Position numbers and translations under genes: made by a program. A stretch of 43,956 nt of DNA from assembly GCA_947455515.1 (NCBI GenBank), contig CANGOF010000001.1, forward strand, positions 69,049-113,004, given 5' to 3'. Origin of the DNA: Flavobacteriia bacterium (lineage in GTDB: Bacteria; Bacteroidota; Bacteroidia; Flavobacteriales_D; Crocinitomicaceae). Shown here one piece after another: positions 1-7,562 of the stretch (its first letter is position 1; each line of letters opens with the position of its first letter). The notes below the pieces were generated by a model that saw nothing but the letters and a program-made list of their open reading frames with translations, ran no database searches and was not told the origin of the DNA.

Positions 1-2055
1 CTATTTTGTGACTCATCATCAAGACCTACGTGACTATTCATGTTTGTAGAAAATATAGGACGAATCATCAGTGCTCCTTTAGTTAGGGAACTATTCCAAT
101 TTGAACCACTATTTGCATAAAACAATTTGGAATTTGTAATTGTATTAGCATCAAAACCAATATTTAAAGGGTCTTGATCAAATTGTTTGATTCCAACAAA
201 AAAGTTGCCAGAAATAGGTAATCTACGAAAATCTTTGAAATAATATTTAGTAAAAACATTTCTTTTTGATTGATAAATCGGTTGTTGAGGAGAAAAATCT
301 TCATCTTTATAAATCACTTTATTAGGTAACCCATTTAATTCATCCCAGACATAAATAGCAAATAATTTTTTCGATTTATCATTAACAGTAGGCACAAAAT
401 GTATTGCTAAACCTAACAAGGAATCATTCACATATGGTTCGAATTTATAAGCTAAAGTTGCAGAGGCTGTTTTTAAACCATAGGCTAATTCAGCGCTTCC
501 ATCATCATAGGAGTAATAATCTTTAAAAGCTTGTATTGAATAGGATGTATCATTTTGTATATATGCTGGGTAATATTTTTGTTCAAAAGGTGCTGGAATG
601 ATTGTTTTAACTAAAAAAGATGCTGAATCAGCAGAATTTTTAGGGAAGCTAAACAATACTTTAGAAAAGTCAAAATAATCTACATAAGTTGTTTGAGGTA
701 AGTAATTTATATCTCCCCCCGATAATTGTTGACCAGGTAGACTGAATGATTTAATTTTAGTTTTTTTCTCAAAGAGTTCGACTGAACCATCTAAATTCTG
801 TTCTTGAATTAAAAAACCATTTCTTACAGTAATATTGACAGAATCATTCGTATTATTTGAAGTTGATAAATTATAATGCTCCCAAGGCACAGACGTATAC
901 CCTTTTATTAGTGAACCTGTTGGATAAACTAAAGCGAAATCTTTAAAAACATTGGTATCAGTTAGTTTAGAATCTTTTTTTAGTTCCACGTAATCTAAAT
1001 GAAAGTGATCCAAGCTACCCGAGATATCTCCATAATTAGCAAATCGAAATTTAAAATTTGACTTATAATAAGACGAATCTTTTATTGGTAAATGAACTTT
1101 TCGAAAAGTTTTTGATTCTTTTTCAAACAAGTCTGGATCCGAGTTCACAGTTGTTGCCCAAAATGAAACCCAAGTATCCCAATCCGGACGGTACAACTGT
1201 AAACATAAAGAATCATGCTGTTGTTTTGATCCATCGATTATGTTCTCAGGAGCATCTCCGTAACCTTTTGGTTGATATAAAAAACTAATGTAGAGTGAAT
1301 CTGACTTCTTAATGCCAGATAAATCAATATTTTTCGAGGTCAAATAATCACCATACCCTCTTGACTGGGTGTTTATGGCATAAGGAAAACCTTTATCATC
1401 TAAGCCATCAAAACTTGCAACACCTAAAGACCAAGGTTGATAAGCTAATGTATAATTATGATAAGCAAAAGAGTCAATCCAAATTGCATTATTATCTTTC
1501 ATTTTTTTATAAAAAACATGGGCAGAGTCTAATTTTATATCGCTAATGTTTATCGCTACAGAATCGTGAGAATTGAATACTCCAATAGTATCGTAATAAG
1601 TATATTTTGGATAAATAAGTTTTTCTTGAAATGTTGGAGGATAGATTGTCAAATCAAACGTAACAATTGTTTTAGCCTTATTCAATATAGACGTGTCCTT
1701 TTTAGTTGAAAGATTATGAATAGATGTAAAGGTTTTATTAAAAGTATATTTTGCATATGAATAGAAAGGTTGGTTGGTATTTTTAGTAACTAAATTGTAG
1801 AAGACTTTATTAGAAATATCTCCTGAATAGGAAAAGTCATATTGTTGAAAATGATTTGTTGAAAAATCGTCAAAAATCGGAATTTTCAATGTATCCGTAC
1901 TATAAATAATAAGTGAATCTATTGTTTTAGACCTTTTGTTTGACTTTTTAAGCACGCCAGACAAGTTGGTTTCTAAAGGTGACAGAATTTCTTCTTGGCC
2001 AAAGATATTATTAAAAAAAAAGATGAGTATAATTATTCCAAAAAAGCGTATCATT
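1..2055 (-). CDS. Large secreted protein, partial (C-terminus beyond window), frameshifted at codons 4-6
   Basis: An open frame of about 680 codons runs on the minus strand from near 2039 to the left edge with no stop. It starts with an excellent signal peptide (hydrophobic GIIILIFFFNNIFGQ, cleavage after Gln). The only suitable ATG (2055-2053, reading MIR) is separated from this frame by a run of seven T; six would join them into MIRFFGIIILIFFF. As written, the ATG frame stops after 14 codons and the long frame has an in-frame TGA just upstream and no near ATG/GTG. The body is rich in Asp, Ser, Tyr and Trp, with beta-sandwich-like stretches (for example RPDWDTWVSFWATTV), as in large Bacteroidota exoproteins. 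A T9SS sorting domain would be expected in the missing C-terminus. It follows the PASTA gene on the same strand by 47 nt, so the two are probably co-transcribed. Function unknown. Confidence 0.72.
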
Positions 2056-2102
2056 AAACAAGAAATTCGTGCATTGACATAAACGTAAAATAGAACTTTT
2101 TA

Positions 2103-2930
2103 TTATTCTGTTACAGACTCTTCCTCTCTTTTGTCTTTAAAATCTTTTTCTAAAAAAATAACGATATCTGATCCTGGAGGTCTCATATTATCTTTAAAAT
2201 ACTCCGGAGTTTGAGAAGAAATCCGAGCTTTTAATGTATCTTTTTTTGTTTTACACCCGCTACAATCTCCAATAATTAAAGAAACAGACGGTAATTCATA
2301 AACTACAGAATCTGCCTGAGCATAAGTTAGACCATATAAATCTGGAACTTCAAATGGATCTTCTTTAGAACCTTTACCGATAATCAAATGAATAACTGAA
2401 CCGTGAGGCACCTTCGCTCCTTCTGTTATTCTACGTCCTTTAAATTTTTGAGAAATTACAGCATCAATATCATTTGGACTTATTTTATAGGTATATTGAA
2501 ACTTTAACCCTCTATTTTTCAAGATACTTTCCGCATATCGTTTTGATTTATGCAATAAATCAGGTACAACTACATAATTAATTTTTTTGGATAGACTAAT
2601 TTCAAGAATTCTTGAACTTTTCACAAAAACTTTAGTACGGGAAGTTGGCTCTGGGTTTTGTTTTATTATCGTCCCTTCTTTTACATCTGGCCTATAAATT
2701 GAATCCAAAACAATATAGTCCAACTCAGAATCTTCTAATAAATCTTCAATATTTTCAATATGTTTTCCTACAACATTTGGAACCGCAATTTTTTCACCAT
2801 GGTGTGTACGAATATCTAAATAGAGTAATGTCCCTCCAACAATTAATAAATAGCATAAAATCAATAAACCAACTTGCTTTATGAAATGCTTCGTTGTCAT
2901 AAATGCTATTATATTTTTCAAAATATTCAT
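2103..2930 (-). CDS. Membrane-anchored protein with three PASTA domains
   Basis: A 275-residue protein with a short cytoplasmic N-terminus, one transmembrane helix (about residues 18-38, GLLILCYLLIVGGTLLYL) and an extracytoplasmic part of three PASTA repeats (about 48-114, 118-187 and 194-262), each opening with a V-P-[ND]-[LV] motif such as VPNVVGK, VPDLLHK and VPDLYGL. PASTA domains bind peptidoglycan or lipid II stems in Ser/Thr kinases and PBPs. Here there is no kinase or transpeptidase domain, so the protein is at most a wall-binding or scaffold factor. It is divergent from ddl, which fits a cell-wall role. A CSGC motif lies in repeat three (near residue 222), and the C-terminus is highly charged. 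Architecture is clear; exact role is inferred. Confidence 0.87.
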   Translation of the reverse strand: MNILKNIIAFMTTKHFIKQVGLLILCYLLIVGGTLLYLDIRTHHGEKIAVPNVVGKHIENIEDLLEDSELDYIVLDSIYRPDVKEGTIIKQNPEPTSRTKVFVKSSRILEISLSKKINYVVVPDLLHKSKRYAESILKNRGLKFQYTYKISPNDIDAVISQKFKGRRITEGAKVPHGSVIHLIIGKGSKEDPFEVPDLYGLTYAQADSVVYELPSVSLIIGDCSGCKTKKDTLKARISSQTPEYFKDNMRPPGSDIVIFLEKDFKDKREEESVTE

Positions 2931-2949
2931 TGCGTCCGTATTTACTAAG

Positions 2950-2957
2950 CAAATATA
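2950..2957 (-). promoter_or_regulatory. Putative promoter -7 box for the PASTA gene
   Basis: Minus-strand TATATTTG matches the Bacteroidota TAnnTTTG box, 19 nt before the ATG at 2930. No good -33 TTTG was found. Confidence 0.5.
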
Positions 2958-3017
2958 AATATAATTATGGTTTATGAATTATAAGTTAGGATTTATGGTT
3001 TTAAAAAGAATAGTATC

Positions 3018-3025
3018 TATTTTTG
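3018..3025 (+). promoter_or_regulatory. Putative promoter -7 box for ddl
   Basis: TATTTTTG matches TAnnTTTG and sits 21 nt before the ddl ATG at 3047, in the divergent gap shared with the PASTA gene. The -33 element is weak. Confidence 0.5.
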
Positions 3026-3046
3026 GGAAATACAATTCAAATAATT

Positions 3047-4015
3047 ATGAAACATATTGCGATATTATGTGGTGGCTTTTCTTCGGAATTTGCAATTTCT
3101 AAAAAAAGTGCAACAACCATATTGTCTAATTTTCCAGACGAATATTTTCCTTTCTTAGTAGAGGTAACTAAAGAATCTTGGAAAGCAATTATAGAAGAAA
3201 AAGAAATTGCTTATAACCCATGGGAACAATCGTATGAATTCGAAGGTGAAAAAAGAATAATTGATGCTGCAATAATATATATACATGGGAATCCAGGAGA
3301 AAATGGTAAAATTCAAGCAATGTTAGAAATGCAGGGGATTCCTTTTATTAACTCTGGATCATTAGCTTCTGAATTGTCATTTGACAAATGGTACTGTAAT
3401 CAATTTTTAAAAGGATTTGAAATACCGGTAGCAAAATCATTACTTTTAATGTCCGCAAATGAATATAGTACAACAACTATAATTGACACACTGGGTTTAC
3501 CTTGTTTTGTTAAGCCGTCTGATTCGGGTTCGAGCTATGGAATATCAAAAGTATCAACATTAGAGGCTCTTCAACCTGCTATTGACAATGCTTTTAATGA
3601 AGGCAAAACAGTAGTCATAGAATCGTTTTTAAAAGGGACAGAAGTGACTTGTGGAGTTTATAACACCCCAAATGGAATTAAAACGCTTCCGATTACTGAA
3701 ATTGTAAGTGAAAACGCCTTTTTTGACTATGAAGCTAAATACTTGGGTAAATCCGAAGAAATTATTCCTGCACGTATTTCTGAAATCGAAGTTCAACGAA
3801 TTAATGAAATAAGTGTTAAAATCTACAAATTACTTAAGTTAAGATCGATTGCACGTATTGATTTCATGCTTGTAAACCAAGTACCTCATGTTATTGAAGT
3901 AAATACAACTCCTGGTTTTTCTGAAGCAAGTATAGTACCCAGAATGTTGGCTTATAAAGGAACCGAAATAAAAGAGTTTTGGAAAGAAATTATAGATTTG
4001 GAGTTAGAAAAATAA
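3047..4015 (+). CDS. ddl: D-alanine--D-alanine ligase
   Basis: A cytoplasmic ATP-grasp enzyme that joins two D-Ala for the peptidoglycan precursor. Visible marks are the N-terminal HIAILCGGFSSEFAIS (family: GG.S.E..VS), the ATP-grasp lysine in FVKPSDSGSSYGISKV, the ESFLKGTEVTCGVY strand, and the metal/substrate site IARIDFML...HVIEVNTTPGFSEAS (D-F and E-x-N-T-x-P-G-F). Length is 322 residues, normal for the family. I chose ATG 3047 (MKHIAIL) rather than the upstream TTG at 3023, because the beta strand expected at the N-terminus starts there and the upstream codons overlap the promoter box. It faces the convergent dacB across a hairpin. Confident assignment. Confidence 0.97.
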   Translation: MKHIAILCGGFSSEFAISKKSATTILSNFPDEYFPFLVEVTKESWKAIIEEKEIAYNPWEQSYEFEGEKRIIDAAIIYIHGNPGENGKIQAMLEMQGIPFINSGSLASELSFDKWYCNQFLKGFEIPVAKSLLLMSANEYSTTTIIDTLGLPCFVKPSDSGSSYGISKVSTLEALQPAIDNAFNEGKTVVIESFLKGTEVTCGVYNTPNGIKTLPITEIVSENAFFDYEAKYLGKSEEIIPARISEIEVQRINEISVKIYKLLKLRSIARIDFMLVNQVPHVIEVNTTPGFSEASIVPRMLAYKGTEIKEFWKEIIDLELEK

Positions 4016-4019
4016 TTAT

Positions 4020-4053
4020 CACGTAGTAATGTTTCATTCAACATTACTGCGTG
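4020..4053. terminator. Bidirectional hairpin between ddl and dacB
   Basis: CACGTAGTAATGTT pairs with AACATTACTGCGTG (14 bp, one G-U) around a 6-nt loop, in the 41-nt convergent gap. Flanking T tracts are weak on both sides, so it is a terminator by position and stem strength. Confidence 0.7.
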
Positions 4054-4056
4054 GTA

Positions 4057-5508
4057 TTATTGTAAATACAACGCATTCATTATTGCTTCCATTTTTTTCA
4101 TTATAGCATTATTTGAACAAGAGTAATTATTAACTATTAAAGCAAAAGCAATTTTTTTTCCAGAACCTGTTTCTACATAGCCAGCATAGGATTTAATTCG
4201 TCGCATTGTTCCGCTTTTTGCGAAGATTTTCCCTTCAGAACATTGACCTTTACAAAAAGTAGATAAAGTTCCTGAGACACCTGCAACAGGAAGTGTTAAT
4301 TTAAATGCTTCTCTATTCTTGGATAAATACATGTATTTTAATAATTCACAGAAATTTTTAGCACTTACACTATTTGATCTTGACAAACCACTTCCATCGG
4401 TTAAATTTAATCCTAAAGAATTTATTCTGGAAGACCAAAAATCTTCCATTACTTTTACTCCATTTTCAGTCGTTCCTTCTCCAGTTTTCTCAAAAGCAAT
4501 CCAAGCGTTTAAAGTTTCAGCGTAAACATTAATACTTTTCATGTTTGTCCAATAAGCAATTTCTTGCACGGATTTCCCTTGGTATTGAAAAACAAGATGT
4601 AATTGAGAATAATCTATTGGAAGAACAACTTTTTCATTAGGATTTTTCATTCCAATTAATTGTCCGTCTATCTCAATCCCTTTAGCAGAAAGAACTTCTT
4701 TAAAGGCTTGTAGAAATTGCATTTCAGGATCAGGCATACTTCCTTTCACAATAAAATTCGGTGAATTTGCAGAGAGGGACCCTCTAATAGTCTTTTCGTA
4801 GGTATATGGACCACCATAAATAATGGAATTATCACCTACTCCATTTGCCGCAATCAGTTGATTTTTTAAGTAAAGATTAGGAATTAACGGAAACGTTTTT
4901 AATAAAACAGGTTTCAACTTAGCAGAAGGTACCTGAAAATAAAATCGTAACCAGTTATCGTAAATAGATAAACCAGAATGAAATGCACCATAATAATTAC
5001 CAATATCTTCCCATGTCCAGCCATTAGGAACTCCGTTATAACCAAAAGCAGATCCGTCACCAATTATATCCCCATTAATTCTTTTAATTCCTTTGGAAAG
5101 AAGTGAATCTGCCCAAACTTCTAGAAACAAACTAAGGCTATCCTCTTTATTAAAATATTGGCTCCCTAGAGAAATATCAGCTGCTCCTTTTATATAAATA
5201 TTTCCATTAAATACACTATCCTTAATCGAAGATGAATTAGTGTATAATCGTGTTATTGGTTTATAATTAGCGCCTAAAATTTCAAAAGCAGAAGCAGTAG
5301 AAAATAATTTCACAGTTGATGCCGGGGGTAAAGCGACCGAATCTTTTATATTTGCTAGTATAGAATCTGATAATAAATCAATCGCTAAAAAACTAATAGA
5401 TGCATTTGTAAGACTTTTATCTTTTTGAAATGCAACTAAAACACTATCTAGATTTCCTTGAGAGAATACAAAAAAAGATAAAAAAGTAAATACAAAAGTC
5501 ATTTTCAT
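4057..5508 (-). CDS. dacB: D-alanyl-D-alanine carboxypeptidase/endopeptidase (PBP4, peptidase S13)
   Basis: A periplasmic low-molecular-weight penicillin-binding protein that trims or cleaves peptidoglycan stem peptides. The three active-site motifs are present: S-T-V-K (Ser64, in PPASTVKLF), S-I-N (near 325) and K-S-G-T (near 431). The N-terminus is a signal peptide (MKMTFVFTFLSFFVFSQG). The chosen ATG at 5508 puts the signal peptide first; the frame stays open upstream to 5616, but those 36 residues are basic and would bury it. The 483-residue length fits the S13 family with its extra domain inserted between the first two motifs (about residues 95-290). It is convergent with ddl, the enzyme that makes its substrate dipeptide. 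Endopeptidase versus carboxypeptidase preference cannot be read from sequence. Confidence 0.95.
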   Translation of the reverse strand: MKMTFVFTFLSFFVFSQGNLDSVLVAFQKDKSLTNASISFLAIDLLSDSILANIKDSVALPPASTVKLFSTASAFEILGANYKPITRLYTNSSSIKDSVFNGNIYIKGAADISLGSQYFNKEDSLSLFLEVWADSLLSKGIKRINGDIIGDGSAFGYNGVPNGWTWEDIGNYYGAFHSGLSIYDNWLRFYFQVPSAKLKPVLLKTFPLIPNLYLKNQLIAANGVGDNSIIYGGPYTYEKTIRGSLSANSPNFIVKGSMPDPEMQFLQAFKEVLSAKGIEIDGQLIGMKNPNEKVVLPIDYSQLHLVFQYQGKSVQEIAYWTNMKSINVYAETLNAWIAFEKTGEGTTENGVKVMEDFWSSRINSLGLNLTDGSGLSRSNSVSAKNFCELLKYMYLSKNREAFKLTLPVAGVSGTLSTFCKGQCSEGKIFAKSGTMRRIKSYAGYVETGSGKKIAFALIVNNYSCSNNAIMKKMEAIMNALYLQ

Positions 5509-5647
5509 ACTACAAATTTGTAATGAAAATATGGCCCAATTCTTTAGATTTTTAAAACTTTTTAACAATAGCAATTCAATAACCTTTTCATTCCTATTAG
5601 AATTTTTACGTATCAAACCTATAATTTAGCCTATTTAAAACGAAGCA

Positions 5648-6817
5648 ATGACCAAAGTTCTACGTATCATTAATAGGTTCAATATTGGAGGCCCAACCTA
5701 CAACGCAACCTTTTTGACTCGTTTTTTAGATCCAGAATTTGAAACTTTATTAATCGGAGGTTTACCTGAGGAAGGCGAATCAGACTCTTTACATATTCCT
5801 GAAGAATATGGATTAAGACCTACAATTATAAAGGAATTAAAACGAATTCCAAACCTAAAATCAGATAGAGAAGCTTATAAAAAAATAAAAGAAATTATTT
5901 TAGAATTTAAGCCAGACATAGTACATACACACGCATCAAAAGCTGGAGCAATTGGCAGAAGAGCAGCCTATGCCTGTAAAGTACCAGTAATTGTACATAC
6001 GTTTCATGGACATGTATTTCATTCTTATTTTGGAAAAATTAAAAGTTCCATTTTTAAATTTATTGAGAGAAGACTTGCACAAAAAACAACCGCAATAGTT
6101 GCAATTAGTGAAATACAAAAAAAAGAATTATCAGAAATATATAAAATTTGTCCAAAAGATAAAATACACGTAGTTCCGTTAGGTTTTGATTTGCAAAAAT
6201 TTCAAGAAAATTTCGAAGAAAAAAGAGACGGAACAAGACAGTACTATGGATTAAAAGAAAACGATGTAGCTATTGCCATCATCGGTCGTTTAACAAAAAT
6301 AAAAAACCATGCATTTTTTTTGGACGTTGTCACTAAACTTTTGGAAAATGGGCAGAAAAACGCGGTTTATTTTATCGTTGGAGATGGTGAATTAAAAGAA
6401 GAAATTCAAGAAAGAGTTGATCAATTAAAAACAACATTCGATGTTGATATTCGACTGACATCTTGGATAAAAGACATTGCTAGTTTTAATGCGGGTATGG
6501 ATATCATTTGCCTAACTTCCGATAATGAAGGTACCCCTGTTAGTTTAATCGAAGCACAAGCTAGTAATGTTCCTGTACTAACCACGAATGTTGGAGGAGT
6601 GAGAGATATTGTTCTAGAAGGTAAAACAGGTTATGTAATCAACAAGGGGAATTTAGAAGAATACGTTGAAAAATTGGGAAATTTGATAAATAATAAGGAA
6701 CTTCGCAAGGAATTTTCCAAAAATGGCTGGTTGTTTGTTAAAGAAAAGTTTCACTATACCCGACTAGTCAAAGATATGGAAGAATTATATAGAAAATTAT
6801 TGAAAGCCAATGTCTAA
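5648..6817 (+). CDS. Glycosyltransferase family 4 (GT-B fold)
   Basis: A cytoplasmic, retaining GT-B glycosyltransferase of 389 residues that likely adds a sugar to a lipid-linked surface-glycan intermediate. The N-terminal domain has the glycine-rich acceptor loop (NRFNIGGPTYN) and IVHTHASKAGAIGRRAA with TFHGHVFHSYFG. The C-terminal domain has AIIGRLTKIKNH (the sugar-nucleotide lysine region) and the E-x7-E type motif around DNEGTPVSLIEAQASNVPV, followed by GGVRDIV. It is the first gene of the run to uvrA and overlaps the export lipoprotein gene by 8 nt. A weak -7-like TAATTTAG lies at 5622-5629. The sugar and linkage cannot be deduced. Confidence 0.92.
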   Translation: MTKVLRIINRFNIGGPTYNATFLTRFLDPEFETLLIGGLPEEGESDSLHIPEEYGLRPTIIKELKRIPNLKSDREAYKKIKEIILEFKPDIVHTHASKAGAIGRRAAYACKVPVIVHTFHGHVFHSYFGKIKSSIFKFIERRLAQKTTAIVAISEIQKKELSEIYKICPKDKIHVVPLGFDLQKFQENFEEKRDGTRQYYGLKENDVAIAIIGRLTKIKNHAFFLDVVTKLLENGQKNAVYFIVGDGELKEEIQERVDQLKTTFDVDIRLTSWIKDIASFNAGMDIICLTSDNEGTPVSLIEAQASNVPVLTTNVGGVRDIVLEGKTGYVINKGNLEEYVEKLGNLINNKELRKEFSKNGWLFVKEKFHYTRLVKDMEELYRKLLKANV

Positions 6818-7562
6818 CACACTATTTAAAATAAGTATTGCAATTTTTACAGTAGTATTTATTTCTTCTTGTGCAGTTCAAAAATCTAGAATATTTAAAA
6901 TTCCTAGAGGAGTCGAATATACATTTGATACTTTATCACCCTCTTTGAATAAAGAATACAAAATTTCCGTTGGTGATAAAATTACTTTTTCCGTTTTAAC
7001 AAATAATGGCGAAGGCATGTTTATGGGTAAAGGGGCTTCATATGGATCAGGAGAGATCGATATTCAATACGATAGTACAGCTTATTTACCATTAATTGGA
7101 AATTTAAATTTAGTTGGACTGACTACAAATCAAGCAGAAGAGATATTTAAAAAAGAATTTTCTAAATTCATTAATGACCCCTATGTAAAATTACGGGTAT
7201 CAAATGCACGTATTGTTTTATTTAAAGGGATTGGTTCATCCGCAAGCATAATTAATTTACCTAATTCAAAAACAACGATTCTAGAAGTAATCGCCATGAG
7301 CGGAGGAATTCCTGACAGAGGAAATTCCAAAACAATCAAACTTGTACGAAAAGTAAATGGAGAAAGAAAAATATATGTTATAGATCTTTCTACATTAGAT
7401 AAAATTGAAAATGGAGATATGTTGGTACAATCTAACGACTACATTTACATTGAGTCAAACATTAACTACCTTCTTGAGTTTTCTAAAGAATTTCAACAAA
7501 TGCTAGCTCCATTAAGCATTATTATTTCTTCCGTTACACTTTATAAAACTTACATCAAGTGA
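6810..7562 (+). CDS. Polysaccharide biosynthesis/export lipoprotein (Wza-like)
   Basis: A 250-residue outer-membrane export lipoprotein. The signal peptide ends in a lipobox (VFISSC, Cys22). A Poly_export domain follows (about 48-135; YKISVGDKITFSVL then DSTAYLPLIGNLNLVGLT), then a soluble-ligand-binding (SLBB) domain (about 136-222; FKGIGSSASIINLPNSKT...GDMLVQSNDYIYIE). It ends in a hydrophobic helix (about 232-246, LAPLSIIISSVTLYKTY), as in the Wza barrel helix. It overlaps the glycosyltransferase by 8 nt and the kinase by 4 nt, so stoichiometric expression is likely. Bacteroidota members are shorter than E. coli Wza, as here. Confidence 0.93.
   Translation: MSNTLFKISIAIFTVVFISSCAVQKSRIFKIPRGVEYTFDTLSPSLNKEYKISVGDKITFSVLTNNGEGMFMGKGASYGSGEIDIQYDSTAYLPLIGNLNLVGLTTNQAEEIFKKEFSKFINDPYVKLRVSNARIVLFKGIGSSASIINLPNSKTTILEVIAMSGGIPDRGNSKTIKLVRKVNGERKIYVIDLSTLDKIENGDMLVQSNDYIYIESNINYLLEFSKEFQQMLAPLSIIISSVTLYKTYIK

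Noticed and set aside
1058-1546. Two short plus-strand open frames
   Set aside because: They lie wholly within the large minus-strand exported-protein gene and have no recognisable domain or start context.
3023-3046. TTG start for ddl eight codons upstream
   Set aside because: It overlaps the promoter-like box and the added residues do not match the family; ATG 3047 fits the conserved N-terminus.
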